This document shows, one piece after another, positions 16,810-25,799 of a stretch of DNA of 32,324 bases. The notes beneath the pieces are model-generated. The model searched no databases, was not told the DNA's origin, and was given only the letters and a program-made list of their open reading frames with translations. The first letter of the stretch is position 1. Every line of letters starts with the position of its first letter. The stretch spans positions 1-32,324 of the forward strand of contig JAKVCE010000002.1 of NCBI GenBank assembly GCA_022447405.1, given 5' to 3'. Position numbers and translations under genes: made by a program. Source of the stretch: Planctomycetota bacterium. Lineage in GTDB: Bacteria > Planctomycetota > UBA1135 > GCA-002686595.

Positions 16810-16848
16810 TATGCATATTTATTCAACTAGCAAGAATAAATATTCGAC
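16810..16848. promoter_or_regulatory. Two tandem ARG-box-like palindromes upstream of argR
   Basis: TGCATATTTATTCA (16812-16825) and AGAATAAATATTCG (16833-16846) match the core of the E. coli-type ARG box TGAATAAATATTCA; centres 21 bp apart, i.e. two 18-bp boxes with 3-bp spacing. Sited 15-50 bp upstream of the argR start. Confidence 0.8.
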
Positions 16849-16947
16849 ACCAGCCGGACGCTTCCCGGCCCAAAGAGTTGCGAAGTCGCAATTCTGCCGT
16901 ACATTGAACCTCCACAGTTCGCCGCTAAACCCCTTCCATCGCGCGCC

Positions 16948-19644
16948 TTGCCGACTCTAGATCGAGATCACCGCCTGCTCCTCTGGTTCGAAGAAGTGGG
17001 GAGATTGGATACTGAGCTTGTGGGGGGGAAAGGTGCCTCTCTCGGCGAACTTTACCGTGAGCTAACACCGAAGGGCGTCCCCGTCCCGAACGGCTTCACA
17101 ACGACCGCGCGCTCCTATCAAGAGTTCCTCGACGCGCCGATCCCGGCCGACTCATGGGACGAGGTCGGAGAGGCCGAGGGCCTCCCGCGGTTGCGCCGAG
17201 AGGCGACCCGTTCCAAGACCTTGCGTGCAGCACTGCACACCTGCTTCCAAGGTGCGGTGACGAGCGACCACCTTGAGATGCACTCGCGAACCAGCTTGGC
17301 GCGTGAGCTCGTCGTGTGTGCCAAGGTCCCTGAGAGTGTCGAGCACGAGATCCTCGGAGCCTACGAGCGCCTCTGCGGTCAGTACGGTGCGGAGGTGGAC
17401 GTAGCCGTCCGCTCCTCAGCCACCGTGGAGGATTCAGAGGAGGCCTCCTTCGCTGGGCAGTGTGAGTCCTACCTCAACGTACACGGAGGCGACTCCGTCG
17501 TAGAGCACTGGAAGCATTGCGTCGCCAGCCTGTTCACCGAGCGCGCGGTCTCCTACCAGCTCTCCAAGGACTTGGACCCCCTCGCTAGCAGCCTCGCCGT
17601 CGTCGTGATGAAGATGGTCCGCTCTGACCTCGCCTCCTCAGGCGTGATGTTCACCTTGGACCCAGACTCCGGGCACGAGGGCGTCATCCACATCTCCAGC
17701 ACCTTTGGGCTCGGAGAGCTCGTCGTGCAGGGCAGCGTCTCGCCAGACACCTTCACGGTCTGGAAAGAGGGGCTGCGGCGCGGGAAGGCCGCGGTCGTGC
17801 ACCGCCACCTCGGCGCGAAGGACATCCAGATGGTCTACGGGGGCCAAGGCGGGACCTCTACCGAGAGCGTGGACGTCTCCTCAGCCCGTCGCCGCTCCTG
17901 GTCTTTGGACCACGAGGAGATCCTCTCGCTCGCGAAGATGTCGCTCGTCATCGAGGAGCATTACGGCTTGCCGATGGACATCGAGTGGGCGAAGGACGGG
18001 CGCAGCGAAGAGCTCTACATCGTCCAAGCCAGGCCTGAGACCGTCCACGCGCGGAGCCAGGTCAACATCCTCACCCGCTACTTCATGGACCCTGTCCTCG
18101 TGGACTGGCTCAAGCGGAACGACCGCGTCGTGGCGAAGGGCCAGGCCGTCGGCAATCGCATCGGCACGGGCCCCGTGCGACTCTACCGCTCGTACGAGGA
18201 GGTCATCTTGCGCAAGCGAGAGCTGCGGAACCGCTTGGCAGCTGGTGAGCAGCTCGATGACATCCCCTCAAGCGAGCGGGTCTTCGACACGGGCGACGTC
18301 CTCGTCACAGAGATGACGACGCCGGACTGGGAGCCCTTGATGAAGGAGGCCTCGCTCATCGTCACGGAGAAGGGCGGGCGCACCTCACACGCCGCGATCA
18401 TCGCCCGTGAGTTCGGCATCCCCGCGATCGTGGGATGCGAAGACGCCATGCGCTCCCTGCAAGACGTGGAGCAGGTGACGGGCAGCTGCGCAGAGGGTGA
18501 CGAGGGCCTGATCTTTGACGGCGAGCACGCCTTCGAGGTCGAGACGGTCGAGATCAACCTCGACCAAGAGCTGGACACCAAGATCAAGCTGAACGTCGGC
18601 TTCCCTGGGAAGGCCTTGCAAGACTCGCGACTCCCTGTGGACGGCGTGGGCCTCGCGCGCATCGAGTTCATCCTCACCTCTGAGGTCGGAGTGCACCCCC
18701 TCGCGCTGCTCTACTACCACGAGCTGCACGACTTCCTCGAGCACGGTCGCCTCGCCGCAGAGCTCGAGCCCTTCAGGGAGGCCATCGAGAGAGAGCCCAA
18801 GAGCGAGCTGCGGCCCCTCCTGGGCGCGATCGATCGGCGCACCTCGGGATACGCCGACAAGCGGCAGTTCTTCGTCGACCGGGTCATGGAGGGGGTCGGG
18901 CTCATCTGCGCCGCCTTCCACCCGAGACCTGTCCTCGTGCGCCTCTCTGACCTCAAGTCCAACGAGTACCGAGACCTCCTGGGCGGCCGCATCTTCGAGC
19001 CCGTCGAAGAGAACCCGATGATCGCTTGGCGTGGTGCCGCTCGGTATGTCTCAAACCTCTTCTTGCCCGCCTTCGAGATGGAGTGCGACGCCCTCCGGCT
19101 GGTGCGAAAGCGCCTGGGGCTCGACAACCTGCAGTTGATGGTCCCCTTCTGCCGTACACCTGAAGAGGGGAGCGCCGTGCGCGAGCTCTTGGACGACCGC
19201 GGCCTCGGCGAGCACGCTGGCGTCCCGCTCTTCCTCATGATCGAGCTGCCGTCCAACGTCATCGAGGCTGGTCGATTCATCGACGAGATGGGCCTCGACG
19301 GCGGCTCCATAGGCTCCAACGACCTGGTCCAGACCGTCTACGCCGTCTCTCGCGATGACCTCGAGAACTATGAGCACCCGGTCGACGCGCGCTCCTCTGC
19401 TGTGAAGGCCATGATTCGGAGCGCGGTGGAGAGCTTCAGGCAGCGCGGGCTCGAGATCGGGATCTGCGGGCAGGCGCCCTCGGATCACCCTGATGAGGTG
19501 CCGCCCTTCCTGGTGGAGTGCGGCATCAGCTCCATGTCCGTCACCCCGGACACGGCCGTGCAGGTTCGCCTGGCGGTGGCGAAGGCAGAGGCTGACGCCA
19601 AGGCGTCTGGGGACGCCTCCGGAGATGGCCTCGGCGTCGCGTGA
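16948..19644 (+). CDS. ppsA: Phosphoenolpyruvate synthase
   Basis: LVGGKGASLGELYREL...VAVRSSATVEDSEEASFAGQ...KGGRTSHAAIIAREFGIPAIVGC...GLARIEFILTSEVGVHPLALLYYHEL...GSNDLVQTVYAVSRD...GICGQAPSDHPD. TTG start. Confidence 0.95.
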   Translation: MPTLDRDHRLLLWFEEVGRLDTELVGGKGASLGELYRELTPKGVPVPNGFTTTARSYQEFLDAPIPADSWDEVGEAEGLPRLRREATRSKTLRAALHTCFQGAVTSDHLEMHSRTSLARELVVCAKVPESVEHEILGAYERLCGQYGAEVDVAVRSSATVEDSEEASFAGQCESYLNVHGGDSVVEHWKHCVASLFTERAVSYQLSKDLDPLASSLAVVVMKMVRSDLASSGVMFTLDPDSGHEGVIHISSTFGLGELVVQGSVSPDTFTVWKEGLRRGKAAVVHRHLGAKDIQMVYGGQGGTSTESVDVSSARRRSWSLDHEEILSLAKMSLVIEEHYGLPMDIEWAKDGRSEELYIVQARPETVHARSQVNILTRYFMDPVLVDWLKRNDRVVAKGQAVGNRIGTGPVRLYRSYEEVILRKRELRNRLAAGEQLDDIPSSERVFDTGDVLVTEMTTPDWEPLMKEASLIVTEKGGRTSHAAIIAREFGIPAIVGCEDAMRSLQDVEQVTGSCAEGDEGLIFDGEHAFEVETVEINLDQELDTKIKLNVGFPGKALQDSRLPVDGVGLARIEFILTSEVGVHPLALLYYHELHDFLEHGRLAAELEPFREAIEREPKSELRPLLGAIDRRTSGYADKRQFFVDRVMEGVGLICAAFHPRPVLVRLSDLKSNEYRDLLGGRIFEPVEENPMIAWRGAARYVSNLFLPAFEMECDALRLVRKRLGLDNLQLMVPFCRTPEEGSAVRELLDDRGLGEHAGVPLFLMIELPSNVIEAGRFIDEMGLDGGSIGSNDLVQTVYAVSRDDLENYEHPVDARSSAVKAMIRSAVESFRQRGLEIGICGQAPSDHPDEVPPFLVECGISSMSVTPDTAVQVRLAVAKAEADAKASGDASGDGLGVA

Positions 19645-20404
19645 GGAGGGGGCGTTGGACGGGGATGGGCTAGGCGAGCCTTGGTACGTCGAGGCCTTCC
19701 GCGATGACTACCTGACGGTCTACCCGCACCGAGACCTCGAGAGCGCTCGGGAGGAGGTGGCGTGGGCCCACAGGATGGGGATTGAAGGCCGCGTCCTCGA
19801 CCTCTGCTGCGGCTTCGGGAGGCACTCCCTCGCGCTCCGCGAGCTCGGCGTCGACGTCATCGGGGTCGACCTCTCACCAGAGCTCTTGAGGGCGTCGCAC
19901 GAGCTGGGCGGAGAGCGCTCGATCTCGGAGCGCCTCGTGCGTGGGGACGTTCGTGGGCTCCCCTTCGGTGACGAGAGCTTCGACAACCTCGTCAACCTCT
20001 TCAGCTCCTTTGGCTACTTCGGCGAGGAGGGCGACCGCGGGGTCCTCTCGGAGGTCGTCCGGGTGGCGCAGACGGGGGCGCTGTGTCTCTTCGACCTGAT
20101 GCTGCCCTCCACGATCAGGGCCGGCCTCGTGCCTGAGTCGAGGCGAGAGACAGACGCTGGCTTGCTCATCGAGCGCAGGTCCTTGGAGCAGGAGGGGCGC
20201 CGGGTGGTCAAGCGGGTGAGGCTCGAGGCGCCCGGGGCTCCTGCGCGGGAGTGGCGCGAGGACGTCCGACTCTACGAGCCAAAAGAGCTCGACGAGCTCT
20301 TCGAGGAGTCAGGCCTCGAGGTGACGGGTCGCTACGGTGGGCTCAACGGAGAGGTCTTTGATGAGGCGGCCAGCCGACAAGTCGTGCTGGCGAGGCGGCG
20401 CTGA
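19625..20404 (+). CDS. Class I SAM-dependent methyltransferase
   Basis: RVLDLCCGFGRHSLALRELGVDVIGVDLSPELL...GDVRGLPFGDESFDNLVNLFSSFGYF. ATG at 19625 overlaps the ppsA end by 20 bp. Confidence 0.88.
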   Translation: MASASREEGALDGDGLGEPWYVEAFRDDYLTVYPHRDLESAREEVAWAHRMGIEGRVLDLCCGFGRHSLALRELGVDVIGVDLSPELLRASHELGGERSISERLVRGDVRGLPFGDESFDNLVNLFSSFGYFGEEGDRGVLSEVVRVAQTGALCLFDLMLPSTIRAGLVPESRRETDAGLLIERRSLEQEGRRVVKRVRLEAPGAPAREWREDVRLYEPKELDELFEESGLEVTGRYGGLNGEVFDEAASRQVVLARRR

Positions 20405-20683
20405 GCCAGCCCTCCCACGTCCCTGATTGGGGCGAGGCAGCGTCGCGCGAAGCGGGGAATGGCGAGGGACGCAGGTCGCTTGCAGGCAAGACCTTGCGGC
20501 TGAGCGCCGTCTAGGGAGAGCGCCGCTCTGGGGGTCGAGAGCGCTGTTTCAGATCCCAGGAGCGCAGGTTTTGCTCGGAAGGGGGAGACCCGCTGTGGTC
20601 GGGGCGCGTCTCCAAAGAGCGCAGCTCAGATCAGAATCGATTCCGCACACGAGAGCGCGATCCCCATCGCAGTCCCTGCGCGC

Positions 20684-21307
20684 ATGACCATGTGCCCCTT
20701 CGATCCAAAACAAGACCAGCGCTTTGAGGCGCTGCGGCCCGACCCCAACGAGGGTGCGAGAGAGCTCCTCCCGCGCCTCGTCGAGGGAGACCCGCTCGAG
20801 CTCCTCCCTCGCTGCGCTGCGCACCTCGCTAAAGAGGCGCTGCTCTTGGACCTCTCCAAGCTCCACGCGCGCAGCCTCGCGCTGGTGGCGCGTCGCTTCG
20901 AAGAGGTGAGCGCTGAGGAGAGCGACGAGTGGCTCAACGCCTGCGTCGAAGAGGCAGCGGGACAGCTGATCCACGAGGAGCAGTTCGAAGAGCGCCTGGG
21001 CTTCCCGCCACCGCGCGCTGAGGATCCGCGCTCCTCCTTCCTGGTGGGCGCGCTCGGGATCGAGCCAGCGCTCACGCGCGGCGTGAGCGTCAGCTTCCAT
21101 CACAAGTCGCGAGAGGAGCGGCGCAGGTTCTGGAGAGCCGTCGTCGCGGGGGAGCCCATCAACGGGATCGCGGAGGACGAGGGAGAGACCCGCGAGGGCG
21201 TGCTGGAGAGCTTGCGAGGGGTGATCCGCTCCATGTCCCTCTCCGGATCACCGGAGGAGCGGCGCGCAGACGAATCAGGCGACGAGAGAGAGCGAGGAAC
21301 ACCATGA
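20684..21307 (+). CDS. Hypothetical protein, possibly divergent sigma-factor-like
   Basis: N-terminal LLPRLVEGDPLELLPRC...; C-terminal EERRRFWRAVVAGEPINGIAEDEGETREGVLESLRGVIRSM resembles a region-4-like HTH. Overlaps the next gene by ATGA. Confidence 0.65.
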   Translation: MTMCPFDPKQDQRFEALRPDPNEGARELLPRLVEGDPLELLPRCAAHLAKEALLLDLSKLHARSLALVARRFEEVSAEESDEWLNACVEEAAGQLIHEEQFEERLGFPPPRAEDPRSSFLVGALGIEPALTRGVSVSFHHKSREERRRFWRAVVAGEPINGIAEDEGETREGVLESLRGVIRSMSLSGSPEERRADESGDERERGTP

Positions 21308-22233
21308 ACAGCCCCTGGGAAAGAGACCTGGACCCGAAGCTCGAAGAGCTGCTCATCGAGCTCTCAGCTCACCCGCACTCCACGCTGCTGAAGGTCCCTG
21401 TCGGTGCGACGGGTCTCAGCGGCCAAGCTGTGAGCGTTCGCTCGGCGGACCTCTCGGCTGCAGAGCGAGAGCTCCTCAGTGTGTTTCGCTTTGAGCTCCG
21501 CGACCTCCTCTTGGAGGCCTGCCGGCGGGAGCTCTATTCGATGAGAGGGCTGCAGGTCAGCCGCTGGCGGACGCTAGACGCCCGCCTCCACGTACCCACC
21601 GAAGACGCCTGGAGGGGGAGCGCGCGGCGCGCCCTCGATGACATCCCCGACGAGGTCGAGGCCAGAGACGCCCTCACGCTCCTCTCCGGCTGCGTCGCCC
21701 ACCCGAACTCTCCGCTGCCGACGGTCTCCGAGCTCGCTGGCGCGGCGCAGCGCGTCATGCTCGATGACCGCGCTCCGATCTACGTGGCGCTCGAGCTCAT
21801 CAACGAGGAGAGCCCGCGCGCAGCGATGAGCCTCCTCTATGGGGTCCTTGAGGACCGGCCTAAGGCGAGCTTGCGCTCCTACTGCTGGCAGAACTTGGGG
21901 GTCTGCCACCACCGGCTCGGTGAGCTCCAAGAGGCGCTGCGCTGCCATGAGCGCGCGATGGAGGGGAGCGAGCTCCGCCCAGCGCCGCTCTTGAGCGCCT
22001 TCGCGCTCGCGCTGGCGGTGGAAGAGGCCGAGCGCGCCGCTGGCTACTCCCGCGCGCTCGAGGAGCAGATGGGCATCGAACACCCGGGGCTCGAGGAAGA
22101 GCTCGGGCTCTTGAGAGCCGTGACCGCAGCGGAAGACGCGGCGGCGCGCGGCAGTCGGAAAGAAACCTATGAGGTCATCGAGGACCAGCTCGGCCCCGTC
22201 GGCCGGAGAATTGGAAATGCACTCTTTAGTTAG
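21304..22233 (+). CDS. TPR-like protein of unknown function
   Basis: ORF coupled by ATGA overlap. YVALELINEESPRAAMSLLYGVLEDRPKASLRSYCWQNLGVCHHRLGELQEALRCHERAMEGS resembles tetratricopeptide repeats. Confidence 0.75.
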   Translation: MNSPWERDLDPKLEELLIELSAHPHSTLLKVPVGATGLSGQAVSVRSADLSAAERELLSVFRFELRDLLLEACRRELYSMRGLQVSRWRTLDARLHVPTEDAWRGSARRALDDIPDEVEARDALTLLSGCVAHPNSPLPTVSELAGAAQRVMLDDRAPIYVALELINEESPRAAMSLLYGVLEDRPKASLRSYCWQNLGVCHHRLGELQEALRCHERAMEGSELRPAPLLSAFALALAVEEAERAAGYSRALEEQMGIEHPGLEEELGLLRAVTAAEDAAARGSRKETYEVIEDQLGPVGRRIGNALFS

Positions 22234-22426
22234 ACAACAGGGATCCATCTTGAAGATGAGCGTCGCCCTCGTGGCGATCCTCTCGCTCTTGGCCACTCCG
22301 CCGGGGCTCGCCTTCCTCAGGGGGATAGGCGGGGTCCCGCCAGCGCCTGCCGCGCGAGACCAAGAGGCGAACCGACGCAGCGGGGACCTCCCGCCCATCA
22401 GCACTGTCAGGGGGGGAGAGTCTTGA
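22217..22426 (+). CDS. Small single-TM or secreted protein
   Basis: MHSLVRQQGSILKMSVALVAILSLLATPPGLAFLRGIGG...; overlaps the 3' end of the TPR gene by 17 bp, same strand, one hydrophobic segment. Confidence 0.5.
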   Translation: MHSLVRQQGSILKMSVALVAILSLLATPPGLAFLRGIGGVPPAPAARDQEANRRSGDLPPISTVRGGES

Positions 22427-22502
22427 GCGCAGCTCGCGACTCTTCCGAGGCGCGGAGACGGCGTCCACACAAGCTCCAGCGCAGGGAGACGAGGAGGTCT
22501 AC

Positions 22503-25500
22503 ATGAAGTCTGGCTCACCCATCATCTCAGCGGTCGTCTTTGGGCTCGCGTTGTTCTTGGTCCTCATCTTCGGAGCGGGCTCCACGCCTCCAGAAGGGGC
22601 TGAGCCCGTCGTGGCAGCGGCCCCGCTTGAGGCGTCGACAGCCCTGAGCCACCGTCCGCTCCCAGAGGCTCCGCCCACAGCTCGGCCGGGCTACCGGGGG
22701 CTGATGCTCGAGGCCCCGAAGCTCCTGACCGCGTCCTCCCGCGCGAGCGCCAGCGCCGCCCTCTCTGGCCTCATCGTCAACGAAGAGGGCTCGTCCCTCG
22801 CTGGCGCAGAGCTCATCTGGGCTCCCTTAGAGGCTGACTCTCCGAGGCTGAGGGCGACCACCCAGGAGGGAGGGCGCTTCCGCTTCGACTCCGCTCCTCA
22901 AGCGCTCATCGATCAGCGGTCAGCCGTCTGGATCCTGCATCCCTCTCACTACGCAGAGGTGGTCCTCCTCGAACCTGGGACCGAGCCGAGCGTCGCCTTC
23001 GGCGGGACATGTCGCCTCGAGGCTGCCCCCGGCTTCCGAGCCTCCGTCGTCGACCAGACCGGCGCGCCCGTCCCGCAGGCGGAGGTCACGCAGGAGTTCT
23101 CGCTCAGCCTCGCGCGGCCGCTGAGCGGTGAGAGAGCGGCCTCGGCCGCCCTCCATATGGAGCCGCAGCGCTTCAGCCATGAGTCCGCCACAGACTCCTC
23201 AGGGGAGGCGCACCTCGTGCCGGTGCGGAGTGACTCAGAGCTCAAGGCAGAGGCGAGCGACCTGCGCTCAGCTCCGAAGAGGTGCAGGAGCGAGGGGGCG
23301 GTGAGGCTCAAGCTGTGCGCGACCATTGAGGCGCTCGGGAACGTTCGAGGAGGCTTCGGGCCTGACACGCGCGTGCGCTGTGACGCTCTCAGCTTCGGCG
23401 AGGTCACTCCCCTCGGAGAGTTCCCCGTGGACGCTTCGGGGGCGTGGGGGCCCGTCGAGCTGCCCTTGATGGAGGTCGAGGAGTACGTGTTCAGCCTGCG
23501 AGGAGACGTCGCGGCGGGAGAGGTCCGGACACCTAGGGCGGAGGTGACGAGCCGTCTCCTCATCAACTTCGAGGCTGTCAGCGGACACCCCGTCCCTCTG
23601 CTCGTCCTCGGACCGCAGGAGGAGCCCCTCGAGGGCGCGCGCACGACGGTCCACTGGAAGCAGGAGGGGAGCTGGCAGTCTGTCGGGGCCGCCGCGGACG
23701 AGCGCGGGATCGCGCGCGCGCGCGGCGTCCCGGGGGGCAGCGTCTACGCGCGGGCTCATCACGACGGCCACGTCTCGCGCATGATCGGCCCCTTCGAGGT
23801 CAGCTATGGGATGGACCCCGTGGAGGTCCGCCTCGAGCTCGCCGGACAGATCTCAGGCCGCTGCGTCCGTGACGGAGAGCCGGTGACGAGCTTTCAGCTC
23901 TTGTACTGGGCAGGCGATCCGAGTCAGGTCGCGCGCGAGGAGGTCTCGGGCAGCCCGGACGGGCGCTTCCTGATCGAGGAGGCGCCGCTGGGTGAGGTGA
24001 CCATTCTCGGCTTGGACGAGCTGGTGGCGAACGGCCCGCCTCAGTCTGTCGTCGTGCGCTCCGGTGAGGTCAGCGACATAACAATAGAGCTCCCCGCTCC
24101 GCGCGGGGCCTTCGGTGAGGTCGTCGACGCGGTGACGGGAGGCCCCATCACCTCGGCCAGGGTGCAAGTGATGAGCGCCTATGACGGGCTGGGCCTCGCG
24201 GAGTTCGGAGCCGAGGCGCAGAGCGACGTGTCTGGGAAGTTCATGGTCGAGGGCCTCTCGGAGAGCGTCGGCGCGATCCGCGTCCGGGCGGAGGAGTACA
24301 TCGAGGACTTCGTCGTCACCCGAGGTGACGGCACAGCTCAAGGCGAGACAGACCTAGGGGTCATCGCCCTGCAGCCCTCCCGAGAGCTCGTTGTCCAGCT
24401 CGATGGGCCCGAGGGGACCGTATACGGAGGGTTCAGGGTCGGGCTCGTGGGCTCTTCACACCTCGGAGTGAAGGACTCGAGCCACCTCGGCGTCGTCCGC
24501 TTCGAGGACGTGCCGAACGGCGTCATCGAGCTCAACATCTACCACCCGGACCAGACGATCACGGCCTTCGCGACCTCCCTGGGACCTCATGACGACGGGC
24601 GCGTCCTCGTCCCTGTCTCGGGCGGTCAGCGGCTCCATGTTCAAGTGCTCCCCCAGCCGGGCGGCGAGCTCCCCCTCGATCTCTTCGTCGGCGCAGGGGG
24701 CCGCGGAGCGGGGGGCAGCGAGGTCGTGCGCTGGCTGCGGGATGAGGGCATGGGGAGCTTCGTCTTGGAGAGCGCGCAGCCAGGTCCGACGGTCATCCGC
24801 GCGGTCGCGCGGAGCGGCGACGTCTACGCGATGCGTCGCTTTGACTTGCCCGAAGGGAGGGACGCCGAGGTGCAGTTGGAGCTGGGCGAGGGAGAGGACT
24901 TCGTCGTGCGCGTCATCGACGCTGAAGACCGCCCCGTCTCGAACGCTGTGGTCAGCGTCTATCTGCCGCGCACAGACCCTTGCTTCTTCGTCAGGAACCT
25001 CGTCACCGGGGCAGACGGAGAGGCGCGCGTGCGAGGCTTCGGCTTCTCGCACGCCCAAGTCACGGTCTCCCATGAGACCGAAGGCTCAGGCGATGTCGGC
25101 TATGTCGAGCTCGCCGCGCTGGGAGGTGAGCCCCTGGTCGTACGGCTCGACGCCGTGGCCCGCTTGCGCGTCCTCGTCCACGACGAGGGGGAGCCTGTGG
25201 TCGCTGCGACCGCGTCCCTCTCGGCCACGGAGTCGCTCTTGAACGGCGCGAGCTTCGGCGAGCGCACGACCGGACAGGACGGGAACGTGGTGTGGGAGTC
25301 GCTCATGCCTGGCACGTATGAGCTCTTCGTGCACGGGGTCGGTCTCTGGCCGACGCGCGCGCAGCTGGAGGCGAGCGATGACGGCGTTCGACGCGTCCTC
25401 GAGGTGAGGCGGACCGGTCAGCTCTCCTTCCTTGTCTTCAACGGGCGGGGGCAGACCATGGAAGGGGCGCTGCTTGAGCTGAGCTCTGCGGAGCTGGGCG

Positions 25501-25700
25501 CGTCACTCTCTGGCTGGATCTCCGAGGGGCGCCTCGACGGAGCCTCGGTCCTCACGGACCAGAGCGGGCGCCTCACGCTCCCGCCGCTGCCGCACGGGAG
25601 CTGGGTCTGGAGCGTGACCGCCCCTGATGGGCAGAGCGCCGCAGGCGTCGTCGAGCTCCCCGCTGGTGAGCTCATCGAGGTGATCGGTCTCGTCCAATAG
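22503..25700 (+). CDS. Large membrane-anchored/secreted protein with repeated carboxypeptidase-regulatory-like (Ig-like) domains
   Basis: N-terminal TM SAVVFGLALFLVLIFGAG; repeated patterns such as LSGLIVNEEGSSLAGAELIW...TTQEGGRFRFDSAP, FRASVVDQTGAPVPQAEV, FVVRVIDAEDRPVSNAVVSVYLP...GADGEARV. Confidence 0.8.
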   Translation: MKSGSPIISAVVFGLALFLVLIFGAGSTPPEGAEPVVAAAPLEASTALSHRPLPEAPPTARPGYRGLMLEAPKLLTASSRASASAALSGLIVNEEGSSLAGAELIWAPLEADSPRLRATTQEGGRFRFDSAPQALIDQRSAVWILHPSHYAEVVLLEPGTEPSVAFGGTCRLEAAPGFRASVVDQTGAPVPQAEVTQEFSLSLARPLSGERAASAALHMEPQRFSHESATDSSGEAHLVPVRSDSELKAEASDLRSAPKRCRSEGAVRLKLCATIEALGNVRGGFGPDTRVRCDALSFGEVTPLGEFPVDASGAWGPVELPLMEVEEYVFSLRGDVAAGEVRTPRAEVTSRLLINFEAVSGHPVPLLVLGPQEEPLEGARTTVHWKQEGSWQSVGAAADERGIARARGVPGGSVYARAHHDGHVSRMIGPFEVSYGMDPVEVRLELAGQISGRCVRDGEPVTSFQLLYWAGDPSQVAREEVSGSPDGRFLIEEAPLGEVTILGLDELVANGPPQSVVVRSGEVSDITIELPAPRGAFGEVVDAVTGGPITSARVQVMSAYDGLGLAEFGAEAQSDVSGKFMVEGLSESVGAIRVRAEEYIEDFVVTRGDGTAQGETDLGVIALQPSRELVVQLDGPEGTVYGGFRVGLVGSSHLGVKDSSHLGVVRFEDVPNGVIELNIYHPDQTITAFATSLGPHDDGRVLVPVSGGQRLHVQVLPQPGGELPLDLFVGAGGRGAGGSEVVRWLRDEGMGSFVLESAQPGPTVIRAVARSGDVYAMRRFDLPEGRDAEVQLELGEGEDFVVRVIDAEDRPVSNAVVSVYLPRTDPCFFVRNLVTGADGEARVRGFGFSHAQVTVSHETEGSGDVGYVELAALGGEPLVVRLDAVARLRVLVHDEGEPVVAATASLSATESLLNGASFGERTTGQDGNVVWESLMPGTYELFVHGVGLWPTRAQLEASDDGVRRVLEVRRTGQLSFLVFNGRGQTMEGALLELSSAELGASLSGWISEGRLDGASVLTDQSGRLTLPPLPHGSWVWSVTAPDGQSAAGVVELPAGELIEVIGLVQ

Positions 25701-25733
25701 GCGCGGCCTCGGGACGAGAGGGCACAGAGCCCC

Positions 25734-25739
25734 TATAAT
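25734..25739 (+). promoter_or_regulatory. Candidate -10 hexamer TATAAT
   Basis: Exact TATAAT in GC-rich DNA, 60 bp upstream of the 25800 start; no clear -35 seen. Confidence 0.5.
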
Positions 25740-25752
25740 CCTCGCCCCGCTC

Positions 25753-25772
25753 GTCAGGCGAGCTCGCCTGAC
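25753..25772. repeat. Perfect 20-bp palindrome GTCAGGCGAGCTCGCCTGAC (operator or hairpin candidate)
   Basis: gtcaggcgag/ctcgcctgac is exactly self-complementary, between the TATAAT and the acyl-CoA dehydrogenase start. Confidence 0.75.
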
Positions 25773-25799
25773 TGGCTCGGACCCACCCAGAGGATCCCC

